NCBI GenBank assembly: GCA_036346375.1
Contig: CM070508.1
Location: 10,968,852-11,032,851, forward strand
Source: Guadua angustifolia
Lineage: Eukaryota; Streptophyta; Magnoliopsida; Poales; Poaceae
Direction of reading: 5' to 3'
Length of the DNA: 64,000 bases
In this document: positions 11,339-21,930 of the stretch, in pieces
Layout: every line of letters begins with the position of its first letter
Position numbering within the stretch: the stretch's first letter is position 1
The notes under the pieces: generated by a model
What the model was told of the DNA's origin: nothing
Database searches by the model: none
What the model saw: the letters and a program-made list of their open reading frames with translations, nothing else
Translations under genes and position numbers: made by a program

Positions 11339-12249
11339 GTCCGCGTGGCCAATGCCACTCTCTGGGCCTCCGGCTTCAACCCATCCTTTGCTATCTCTCT
11401 CTTCCTTTCCTCGTCTTCATCTCCCTCTTTGTTGGTTTTTTTTCTTTGGACTATAAACACAAAAACAAACGTAGAAGTATTTTTTTCGATATTGCCGTAA
11501 CTTAATGTCTTTTCTTTTTTTCCTGTTTGTTCAAACTCATAAGATATATATCTTTTTTTTATAATAGACCACATAACCAATTTTGTAACCAAACCAACAA
11601 CTAAACATGAAAAGCTTAGATAAGAAAATAAACTAACTAATCCGATCCCATTGCCAATTATATTGTGATCTTTACATGCTTTGCACAACAAGACAAGCCA
11701 AAACTTTTAGAAAATCTTATTGATTACTCTCCAACAATATCCCCTTAATCAAGTATTGTCGACTCATGCAGATTAAAACAACCAAATCCCGAATTCAACC
11801 TTGTGCGGCAAGTGGACTCAACTTTAACTTGCATTGCACACACAACAACGTGTAAGATGACGTTCACAACTCATCAATATCCTAGACAACTCCTATATGC
11901 ACACACACATAGCTGGACGACGATTACAACTCCTTGATACACTGGACTCCTCATGCATGCAAATTACAATTCATACTATAAGTCAAGATGACTTCTCATT
12001 CCTAATCTTGATGCATCTCTAACTCATTGAAATAGTTGGTCCTAACTACGAATTGGACATATTTATCTTGTAGACATAACTTATACAAGAACTCACGTGA
12101 TCATACACATTATCTTGTGAACACAACTGACACAAGAACGTGTAGCTTTGGTCGTCTTCTTGACGAGACAAGCAGATAGCTGCTAATGTCACACACCGGT
12201 TGTCGATGATGCTCGTCAATAGCGAGTATCGGGGAGACATCTCTCCTCC
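11339..12249. other. Intergenic, no gene recognised
   Basis: AT-rich to mixed sequence. The overlapping minus-strand ORF 11179-11691 starts inside the MITE and has no domain signature. CACACACA-type short runs occur near 11840-11910. Confidence 0.4.
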
Positions 12250-12257
12250 ACCCCTTG

Positions 12258-13166
12258 CAGGGGCGGACCTAGGGCCGGTGCTACCGACGTTGTAGCACCG
12301 GCCCAGCCCAAAAAACCCACTTAAAAAATACCAACCCTAACTCTAAATCCTTATATCCACGGCTTCCCGCACTTTCCATTCCCTCGCTCACAGGCGACTC
12401 CACGCCGCCCGCCTCTCTCCGCGCCCGCTTGCGCTCCTCAACGCTACCGCCATCCTCTCTCCGCCCTTGCGCTGCAGACCGCCCCTCTCTGCGCCTACCC
12501 AGGCCCGCCCCTCGGGCCTCCTCCATCAAGGCCTCTCCAACACCGCCACAGCTGCTTGCTGACTACCAGCGCCTTCAAGGCTCGCCCCTCTCGCGAAGTG
12601 TCGCCTTCTCGAGCTTGGCACAGGCGGCGTCGTAGCAGCAGCAGCTCCTCGTTCGGCTCCCACTCCGGCCAAAGCTGCGCAGAGTCGCCTCTACTCTCCC
12701 ACCCCAGTCGCTGGCCAGCCAGGCCCTCTGCTCTCCCCCCAATTGGATTGTGATTGTGAATTGATGATGCGAATGTGAATGTGAATTGATGATGCGAATG
12801 TGATGATTGATGATAAAAATGCCTTAGAAAAGTATTGATGATCAAAATGACTTAGAAATGCATTGATGATTGATGATGTGAATGTGATTATGTGAATATT
12901 GATGAAAATGCAGCTATAATACTTTCCCAATTGCAATGAGACGTGGAGGAATGTCACGATGATTCATTGGATTTAAGCTTCCTTAATTAGGTATTTATCT
13001 AGCTACATACGATTTTACCATATCGTTTCTATATATCGCATTTATATCGGTTATTATGGTTACTGGTTATGTAATTTTGATGTGAAATTATTAATTGTAC
13101 TCTAGTGACATTTCGAGTCCGTTATATATTAGCACTACTCTTGCTCAATTTCTGGGTCCGCCACTG
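12258..13166. mobile_element. hAT-type non-autonomous element, 909 bp
   Basis: The left end CAGGGGCGGACCTAGG and the right end, read as its complement, CAGTGGCGGACCCAGA form imperfect inverted termini. An exact 8-bp target duplication ACCCCTTG flanks it (12250-12257 and 13167-13174), as in hAT elements. The left third is GC- and CT-rich. Around 12747-12905 lies a run of diverged GATGATGCGAATGTGA-like short repeats. No transposase is encoded. Confidence 0.92.
12747..12905. repeat. Short degenerate tandem repeats inside hAT element
   Basis: GTGAATTGATGATGCGAATGTGA and related variants recur about every 25-35 bp. Several short minus-strand ORFs (histidine- and serine-rich) arise from it and are not genes. 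Confidence 0.7.
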
Positions 13167-13174
13167 ACCCCTTG

Positions 13175-14040
13175 TCACCACATCTTTGCCGCCGCCTTTT
13201 TGTCACTAACCACATGACTTGTCGGTGACTCGGGTATTGACAACCTCAACTCTTCTTCCAACAATGGCCTTTATGTCATCATTGCCACCTCTTTTGTTAC
13301 CGATGACATAACTTATTGTACAACATCTCTTTACGTCGATTCTCTTCGTTCATAACGAGACTTCAATTGCACGGAGACTCGAACCAGAGCTTTAAACATT
13401 CGAGCACTTGAACACACACGCAGAACTCTCTCACACACACCCCTACATGCATGGATTCAACTACATGCATGCACTCGGCTATTCCAGACGCATGCACCTA
13501 TTGCACGGTATGCTCTTCTTCTTTTACAACCCAAATACACACGCACATATACCATCATGATCTTTGATTTAATTTGATTGTTGATTGCACCATCTTTACT
13601 TGTCCTAAACGATATAACAAGTCAACAATTTTCGCAAATCTTGATTACTTTTCAACACTCTTCTCCCCTTCTATCGTAGCCTGATCCAAAATCCAGATTT
13701 GGTTTGTGACTAGAGAGAGGAGGTTAAGGAGAGTCGAGAAGGAAGAAGATGAGTGTAGGATTTTTTTTTAAAAAAAAAACAAACTAACAACTTTACTGAG
13801 TTAACAGCAACTCCAACCATAGTTCAAAATCTTGGCAAAATTTCAGAAATTTCATATGAGATTTTGCATTTTGGCCAGGGAAGAGATTCAAAATCCAGGC
13901 AGGATGAAAAAATTTGAAAAAAATTCAAATAGCTACAATATTTCAAAAATTCAGTAAATTTCACCAAAATCTCGGGTATCTTGTTTTGGTTGTGCAATTA
14001 AATTTATGGATGCAATACATGTAGCACTGTAAGGCTTTTA
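13175..14040. other. Intergenic, nothing recognised
   Basis: Mixed sequence with CATGCATG-rich and CACACACA-type short motifs near 13430-13490, and a poly(A)/poly(T) junction near 13761-13779. No ORF with family motifs. Confidence 0.4.
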
Positions 14041-14535
14041 TTAGGATAATAGATTGTCATAATTTTTTAAAATTCCTTAAGCTTGATCATCATTTGAAAA
14101 TTTTATGAGAACATAAGTAATGTGACAGTACCATCCACAAAAATTTTAAAATTTTTCTAACCTTTTTTGAACCATTTTTCATTTAGTTGAAATATGTTGG
14201 TCAGCCTTCAATAGAACCTTTCAAAATTTTAAAAATTCCTTAGGTTTAATAATCATCTGAAAATTTTACAGGAACAGTATTTGGATGTCAGGACCATCCA
14301 CAAAAATTTTCTAACCTATTTTGCACTATTTTTCATTTGGTTCAAATTTACCGGTCAGCCTTTTTATCACAACAATATCATTGTCAAAATTTTTAGAAAA
14401 TCCTTGGGGTTGATTATCATCTGAAAATTGTATGAGAACATTAGTAATACGTCAGAACTATTCAAAAAATTTTTAACATTGTTTTGACCATTTTTCACTC
14501 GGTTGAATTTCATCGACATTCCGGCATTTTTGGCC
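14041..14535. repeat. Three-copy tandem repeat, about 163 bp period
   Basis: The landmark ATTCCTTAGGYTTGATNATCAT recurs near 14073, 14236 and 14399, a spacing of 163 bp, followed each time by GAAAATTTTA, a GTCAG-ACC block, CCATTTTTCAT and a GGTCAGCC-like end. Copies differ by many substitutions, so the array is old. AT-rich and non-coding. Confidence 0.8.
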
Positions 14536-14807
14536 AGAATTTTGGTAATTTCAGCCGAATTGCGGTTCAAAAATTCCGGATTTCAAATTATCTTTTTGAA
14601 TTTTGATAGGATTTCATTCAAAATTTCAACATTTCATTGAAATTCTAGATTTCGACCACCTCCAATATATGAATCGAAAATCAAATTTCAAATTCCGACT
14701 CCAAACTAACAAATGGAGGTGAGTGCGGTGGCATAAAAGTGTTAAAGATAGTTTGTTTGTTTTTGTTTTGGATTCTTTAAAAGCTGATTCTGTATTGTGG
14801 TTATAGA

Positions 14808-15481
14808 TAGGGGTGAAAACGGGTCGGGTAATTCCCGACCCGTATCCGTATTTGAAGGAAAAACTATCCGAAACAGACGGGTAGTACCCGTACTAAAAAT
14901 AAATGGGTAGTATCCGTACTCGTATCCGATCAGATGCATGTGGGTACGGGTAGGATACGGGATGAGCACTATCCGATACTACCCGAGATAAAACGGGTCG
15001 AGTACGGGTACCCGATCTTTTTTGCATTTTCGGGTACCCGATTATCAAGAACAGAACTCAGAAAGAGGCCCAGCAAGATGGCAACCGCCAACCAGGCCGG
15101 TGCCTAGGCCCAATAGCTAACCCTAACCGAACCGGCTAACCCTAAGTCCTAACGCTATGCGTCTCGTTGAACTCTATGTTGGATTATGTTTTACTTGGAC
15201 TACTATATGTTAAACTACGTGATTATTGAACTATATGTTTTATTACATGTTCTCATTCTACCTATTTCGTGTACTATCTAACAAAATATCCGATACTCAT
15301 TTTTTACTCACTCGTTAATACCCGGTACCCGTTGTTTACCCGTTCCGTAAATATCCGTATCCGTACCCATATCCATCCTGTATTTTCATTACCCGTACCC
15401 GTCCCGTATCCCGAAAAAAATATTAGGGTAGGATATGGAATAACCTACTACCCGCCTGTATCCGACCTGTTTTCACCCCTA
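14808..15481. mobile_element. Non-autonomous hAT (Ac-like) element, 674 bp
   Basis: Termini TAGGGGTGAAAACGGGTCGG and, at the right, the complement of TAGGGGTGAAAACAGGTCGG differ by one base. An exact 8-bp target duplication GTTATAGA flanks it (14800-14807 and 15482-15489). The interior is full of GGGTACGGGTA/TACCCGTACCC motifs near both ends. It is similar in design to the element at 2336-2985. No transposase is encoded. Confidence 0.95.
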
Positions 15482-15519
15482 GTTATAGAGAAGTTGATTC
15501 TCTAAAAGATGGAATTTAA

Positions 15520-15750
15520 GGGCTTGTTTGGTAGAGCTTCAGATTTCAGCTTCTCCTGAAATCTGAAACTTGTAGGTTAAAATAAAGTGAATTAAATTTA
15601 TATTTTTTGTCTAAAATGTAAACAAGATGATCCATCTAAACACTCTTAATGTACTCACAGCTCCAGCTTTATGAATCTGGTAAAGCTAAAATTTTCAGCT
15701 TTACCAGATTCTCAGAATCTGGAGAAGCTGAATTCCTGCCAAACATGCCC
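15520..15750. mobile_element. Tourist-like (PIF/Harbinger) MITE, 231 bp
   Basis: Termini GGGCTTGTTTGGTAG and, as complement, GGGCATGTTTGGCAG are inverted repeats, with a second inverted block (TTCAGCTTCTCC) close inside. The flanks carry TAA on both sides (15517-15519 and 15751-15753), the 3-bp duplication of PIF/Harbinger elements. Non-coding. Confidence 0.88.
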
Positions 15751-16077
15751 TAAAAGCACATATGAAGTAGATTGTGGATTCTAGTGTATATGGGTGGGTT
15801 GAATTGTGAGAATCAAATTCTAAAATCAGACTGTTTATTTTTTATTCTGTTTTTAAGGTCAGAATACAAAATCAAAAGCAGAAACAAATAGCCCTAATAC
15901 TGGTACAACTGTAATAGTATATATATTAGTGATTTTATTCCGGCGGCCGGGTACAGCTAAGCCCAAGCCCATCGGCGTGTGACATTTCCTCCGTACTAAA
16001 GCATCATGCTTTTGGAAAAAGAGTAGGGGAGCACCAAGCAGATTCTTTGCCAAAGTGACACGTCCTCCGGGACTAAG

Positions 16078-16498
16078 GCTGGAAATTTGGCTTGCGGCTC
16101 GGCTCGGGCTCGGCCAGCTCAGCTCAGCTCGGTCAGAATCGCGGCTTGGAGCGAGCCAGAGCCGAACCTGTTTTGTGGCTCGTTCTGTTTAGCGAGCCAG
16201 CTCGGCTCGACTCACGAGTCGCTCGTTGGCTCGGCCTAATTGGCCCTCATGAGCCCTAAGCCCCAATATGCTATGGTTAGAAATTTAGAATTGCATCCTA
16301 TTTAAGACATGCTATGTTGAAATTCTTTTTTTTTGTTAGTAATATATTGACTTTATTACTTAAAAACTATGTTGTTTGGTTATTTCTGAAGTTTTATATT
16401 AAAAATTGAAAAAAAAACTCATGTACTATTTGATGTTCTGGCTTGGCGAACGAATGGCTCATGAGCCGAGCCTGGCTCACTGTTTCGATTTCTATCCA
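16078..16498. mobile_element. Probable hAT-like MITE rich in GGCTCG motifs
   Basis: The left end has GCTGGAAAT followed by repeated GGCTCGGCTCG. The right end has the complementary pattern (GAGCCGAGCCTGGCTCAC ... ATTTCTATCCA). This CTGG-GAAAT terminus with GAGCC/GGCTC subterminal repeats is common among grass hAT MITEs. The flanks GGACTAAG and GGACTTTC match only in part, so the duplication is decayed or the ends are slightly off. Confidence 0.45.
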
Positions 16499-16674
16499 GG
16501 ACTTTCCCCATGTCAGTATTTTTTTAAGAAAATGTTATTTTGTCTAGTATGTGATATTACGAGCAACTAGCCATATTTTCGGTATAACTAGATAGTATAA
16601 CGCGCTACGTCGTGCCATGTAAATCCTAGTTTGGATTTTTTTATATATGAAAAATTAGAAAGGCATAAATGCAA

Positions 16675-17360
16675 TTCTAAATCTTTCAGGATTAAAAAAC
16701 CGGCGCCCGTGTTAAATTTGTGGGACCACGATTTTTTTACAAAATAACTGAACCTAAATATAATCCTAAATCTTTCGAGTTTAAAAAACTGGCGTTCAGT
16801 GTTGAATGTGTAGGATCACTTTTTTTTTGTAAAATAACCGGACCTAAATGAAATTCTAAACCTTCCGTATAAAAAACGGGTCTGTGTTGAATTCGCAGAA
16901 GCATGGGGTCTTTTTTGCAAAATTACCAGGGACCTAAACATAATTTTAAATCTCCCGGGTTTAAAGAACCGGCGCCCGTATCAAATTTACGGAACTACGA
17001 TGACCTTTTTGCAAAAAAGACTGCGACAATGTTTTTGTAAAATTGGCTGGCTTTTATTTTTACAAAATAACAGGACCTAAACATAATTTCAAATCTTTCA
17101 GGTCGAAAAGAACTGGTGCTCGTGTCGAATTTGCAGAACTATGTGGTCTTTTTTGCAAAATAACAGGTGAAAGGACCTGTTTGTGATTTTGGAATCTTCT
17201 AGGTCAAAAGAACCGATGTTCGGATCGAATTTGCGGAATTATGGGTCTTTTTTTGCAAAATAACCAATGAAAGGACCCGTTCGGGATTTCGAAATTCACA
17301 TGGTATTTTTTGCAAAAAGCCATGAAAGGATCTTTCCGCTATTTTGGATTTGTCGGAGGG
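16675..17360. repeat. Diverged tandem array, roughly 90-140 bp units
   Basis: At least six units share the order CTAAATCTTTC, AAAGAACCGGCG, a GAATTTGCGGAA-like block, GGTCTTTTTTGCAAAAT, ACC and GGACCTAAA. Unit landmarks lie near 16678, 16765, 16855, 16944, 17086, 17186 and 17288. No coding capacity. Diverged arrays like this occur inside some plant DNA transposons, but I cannot assign a family. Confidence 0.75.
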
Positions 17361-19365
17361 CTTTTTCGCAAAAGCTGTGACATGGCCGGCCTCCCTGCGC
17401 GAGGATTCTTGCGCGTATAATAGATATATTATTACATAGCTAGATATTATAATATATGCTTATATATAAATATGTAGAGTTGTACTTCTTATATAATTTT
17501 AATGTTTAAGATATTTCTTATATAATTGTAACTTCTCTGGTATCTACACTGTTTCAAAAAATATGTCCAAAATACCCTCCATTGTTTCTTTCTTGCCCTA
17601 TTTCCTCCCTCTAGCTAACTTGTGCAGCTGTGCCATACTACTTCATATTCCCCGATAAGCCCTGACCCGTCATCCTTCCCCTCTGCATAATGGAAGCTCG
17701 TGCGCTGCTTGTGCCACCAAACTGCTGCTCATCTCAGCTACCTGTGCCCTACCACCGCTGAGTTACTGGTCATGTCCTTCTTGTCGTCGCTGAGTCACTA
17801 CTTGAGCCATGGCTGCTCACGTGCTGCGACGACCATAGACCTCGCTGCAACGCATGAGCCATCGAGCCGCCTCCAGCATCCTTCTTGTCGCTGCAGAACC
17901 GCACCTCACGTTGCTCGCCCACTCGCATGCAGCAACAGCCATGGCCAAAGATAGAGGCACCACCCTGGGTAGGGCGGGCAGGCGCCCGCTCGAGTTCACC
18001 CGTGACCTGCAGTGGAGTAGTCCGGTCATCTCAATTGATATTCACATGTATATTGAACTATATTTTTAGTTAACAACAGAACTTATTACGGTTCTCAGTT
18101 CGTTTGTATGATATGTATATGGGCTAATTCATATTTATTACCTGTAGCAAGACTCATAGGCTTCCAAAATTTTCTGACTCCACCAGTGACGTGGCCCACG
18201 TGGCAGAGCATGCTCCGTTGAAGCCGCGGCCGATCGCACGCGCGACCAGAGGAGTTGCCGTAGCTCGTGGACGCAACCTAACACGCTCGGGCCACAGACG
18301 CTCGCACACGCTGCCGCCGCTACCGCGATGGCCACCGGCGGGCAGCTAAGTACCGCGCATGCCACGGCCACCCTGACCTGCTGCCCACATGCCTTTATTC
18401 GTGCCATGCCTGCATTGGACCACTGTCCACCAGCTACGATAAAATGCCCCGATAATGAAAAATCCATTTCCTTTTTAATTTTTTCCTTGGAAGGTCGTAT
18501 TGGTCATTTCATCTGGGTCAAACCCGTTGACCCTTTCAGAGTAGAAAATAAACCATATTTCCACCAAAGCAATTAGCTCGATTGCAGTGGCAAACATATA
18601 ATTTCGAATTCAACAAACCCTAGCGGCGAAGATGCCAATCTCCCTTAATTTGGAGCTCCTGCTACATACTCTCGCACCATGAAGCTGGAGTATGCGCATG
18701 GAAAGTGAGATTCTTGGGATGTACTCTCTCTAGTCACAAATAGCTGTTGTTTTAGACACTGATACGGTCTCTAAAATATAGTTTTAACCACTTATTTCTA
18801 TTATAATATATTTATAAAACCTAATAAAATTATTACAATATTACAAAAAGAGATGCTTCCATACTTTTTCTTTTAATAGTTGCATAAATATTAAAGCATG
18901 AGTTAATGGTAAATAATACTTACTTACCTTTTCATTTGTTTTAAGATTTGTACAACTTGTATTGAGGAGAAAACATTGAAGCACATACTGTAGTAATCAT
19001 GAATCATACTGTACACAGTACACACATACTGATGTACGTATAGTTGCACATTCAACGGTGAAATTCTCGGGAGTTTATACCGAGGAATACGACATGCGCG
19101 CTTGGCAAGGGTCCAGTCCCCAGTGTAAGCTCGACCAGCACATGCTCGTGTCTAGCATCGGCCGGCATGCAGCACAGACACCTCCGTACGTATGTACGTA
19201 CGTATTCGGACCCGCCTGATTCATTGTGCAAACATATACGACGCCTCTGCTGCACACGCGTATACTACCAACCACTTGTGAAAAACGTTCGTCAAAAAGG
19301 AAATTGAAGGAAACAAACAATTGCATTGAGCTGCATTAATTATTCAACGTATAAGGACTCACTCC
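17361..19365. other. Intergenic, no recognisable gene
   Basis: Contains short plus-strand ORFs (17700-18073, 18328-18576) and their complements without any family motif. Near 19187-19204 there is a short CGTACGTA-type run. I see nothing that supports a gene. Confidence 0.4.
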
Positions 19366-19373
19366 CATGTATG

Positions 19374-20888
19374 CAGTGGCGGAGCCAGGATTTATCGAAG
19401 CCTCGGGCCAAAAATAAGCGATTATTACTATTGTCAAAGATTATTCATATTTAGGTATAACAAAAGTACAGCAAAAATACACAATTAAAAATAAACTTAA
19501 ATTCTATGCTTAACATTTCAATAAAATAGATAAAAAATGTGTAAATGATGGATGATTAAACAAACAAACTAAAATGCATAGACAAGATAGGCTGCTCTTT
19601 ACCCGTAACAAATAACCTTTTAGTTTTCACATCAGCCTCCTGAGTAGCTTCTGACGATTTCAAGCTATCATTACCTGAAACCATCAACAGAATTTACAAT
19701 CTGGGAGTTTTCTCCATGCTTGCTTAAGAGGCATAGAAGGAATATACACAAGTTGTACAGGTGTAATCCAGACCTACAAGGTATGTTTTCACTTCTCGGT
19801 TCTCAATGAGTACAAAATGTAAAAGAATCAGCAGGCCATAGGTTAATATGATTGCTAAGTGCCAGCAATGTATGTTCTGCTTAGTTTGCATGAAAGAACT
19901 ACCCAGAGTGTGGATCAAAAGGATGAAGCAACTTTATAGGGGTTGCTTATGTAGAGTAATCCAAAGTTCCAGACCAGTAACTTCCATTATCATGTCAGCA
20001 TGGAAAATAAGCTAGATCAAGTCACAACCTTGCCTAGCAACAGTGGAATTCTGGTTGCCAATGAGGCACACAACATTAGCAAAAAGGGACAACTATGATG
20101 ATAGGATTTAAAATACCAGTGTAAAGAAATGAATGTGGATTCATTAGAAATAGAAGAGATGAGACAAACCTTTGTAGTCTTTGTTGTCAGATCCAAAATT
20201 TGTATCCGATCGAACAGGTAACACTCTAGGAACATCTGGTACACAAAGTTAAATTATCAGTGTGTCTAAGTAAAGACAGAATTGCCTATGAAAGAAAAAA
20301 ATTGGACAGAACTGTCTATAAAGGAGAACAAGGCACAAGTTGCTCACTAGCTAGTATCTTCGCACATTCTTCATCAATTTGACAATAATGGCCGGAGCCG
20401 AACCGGAGCCCAGAGGTGAGCTAGCAAGCCTGCGAGGCACTTGCGCTTGCGCCTTGAGGCCGGTGGACGGGCTGAGGGCAGCGGCCGGTCGAGCGGCCGT
20501 GGGCGGGAGCTAGATCACCGGAGAGGCTGCGGAGCTGTGAAGGCACAAAGCCGCCAGTCGCTGAGGTGCTGGCCACGAGCAGGATTAGCGAGTGGAGCGC
20601 GGTCGCTACCCTAAGTCAAGCTTCACTTGGATCTCGGCATGAGGGGCCGGGGCAGGCGAGTGGCGGGCGAGGTCACGGGCGATAGCGGCGATCGGCGGCG
20701 GAACTCAGCGCAGACGGGAGGGCGGCAGCCTCCTGAGCTCCTCGTGCGACTGGCGTGGATGGCTAGGGCGCACCTCAGCTTGGAGCCTCGGGCGACTTGT
20801 GCTGGGATTGAGCCGAGGTATTTACAGCGTAATTTGGGCTGGGCCTCGGGCCCAGGCCCCAGTGGCCCGAGGCCCAGCTCCGCCCCTG
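19374..20888. mobile_element. hAT-type non-autonomous element, 1515 bp
   Basis: The left end CAGTGGCGGAGCCAGG and the complement of the right end CAGGGGCGGAGCTGGG are inverted termini. The exact 8-bp duplication CATGTATG flanks it (19366-19373 and 20889-20896). The left two thirds are AT-rich. The last 500 bp are strongly GC-rich (20383-20888) and generate overlapping ORFs on both strands, one of which runs across the element edge and is therefore not a gene. No transposase recognised. Same terminal type as the element at 12258-13166. Confidence 0.92.
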
Positions 20889-21069
20889 CATGTATGCTGT
20901 AGGACAAAGTGATCGATCGTGACCAAAACATATGGCCACAGGTTTTAACATTCACATGGATGCATGCATTTAGGTCACTTCTTTGAACAAAGAAGTATGG
21001 ATATGTTGTTACAAATCGGTCGTGGCCCATTTCTTTTAATTCTAAAGCATACATAGTTTAGTACCATAT

Positions 21070-21930
21070 TGTCTAACTAAGTGGAGGTTAGACAACTTAA
21101 AAGGTGGAGTTCTTTCCACCTCTTAAATAATGACACTTGGCATAAGAATGGCATAAGGTGGGTAGTGGCTAAACACACGGGCGTGCGCATTCGCGTATTT
21201 TCACATGACTTGTCCGCGCAGCGTCGTAGTGTGTCTCCTGACACTTTGAATTCACCTTTTATTTTGCTAAATCTTGCAATTATCTCTCCATTCAATCTGT
21301 TTAAATGAGATTTAAATATCTGTTTTAATTCGATGTCATTATACAGTCAGTTACCAGTGAGTTAATTGATATTATGTAGTCAGTTACCAGTAACTACCGC
21401 ATTCAAATTATCAATTACCAGTAACTGTCATATTTAACTGACATAATATGGCCACTTACTAGTGCACGTCTATATAAACTCCTAGAGACATCCAGGACAG
21501 GGACACTGAATTCTCCCCCATTTTTCCTCCTCTGAATTGTTGTATTGTTGAGTTAAGATGTTGAACCTCGCCGGCCTTCCTCCTTGGCGTGCACCGTGAA
21601 GAAGGGTGAGTGGTATCTCTGAGCCATTGCCGCAAAGTTCACCTGCACGGAGCGGCAATAAGGTTTCTGGGCAGCGCATTAGCGCGATCGCTTTGCTTCT
21701 TCCGCGACATCGACTACTTGTACGACCGCGTCTATACTGCGCTACCTTCTGTTCTTCAGCAAGCCTGATAGTAAGTCATTTGTGTGTTTAATCCACTCTA
21801 TTAAAATACAATTCTTGAGATTATCTGAAGTACAATGTGTTGCCTGCTGTTTTATGCATCTCTAGTCTTTTGTTATCTTTGTCTCAAAATAGAATCTAAA
21901 ATAAAAATATTACGCCTATTTCCAACATAT
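21070..21930 (+). repeat. LTR-like sequence, arm A of an inverted pair
   Basis: This is homologous over its whole length to 25462-26289 in the opposite orientation, with clear divergence. It carries a TATATAAA box at 21471-21478, three near-copies of a GTCAGTTACCAGT element upstream of it (about 21346-21430), and a downstream leader containing GGTATCTCTGAGCC (21612-21625), reminiscent of a copia primer-binding site. This layout suggests an LTR plus leader of a copia-type retrotransposon, but no gag-pol follows. Confidence 0.55.

Larger units (their letters stand above)
14741..15895. mobile_element. Host MITE split by two later insertions
   Basis: Three pieces (14741-14807, 15490-15519, 15754-15895) join into one inverted-repeat element once the hAT and Tourist insertions and their duplications are removed. 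The left end (GTTTGTTTTTGTTTTGGATTCT) and the complement of the right end (ATTTGTTTCTGCTTTTGATTT) are related. It is similar to the element at 11165-11338. Exact outer ends are approximate. Confidence 0.6.

Noticed and set aside
20623..21054. Minus-strand 143-codon ORF
   Set aside because: It crosses the right end and target duplication of the hAT element at 20888, so it cannot be an ancient gene; no domain.
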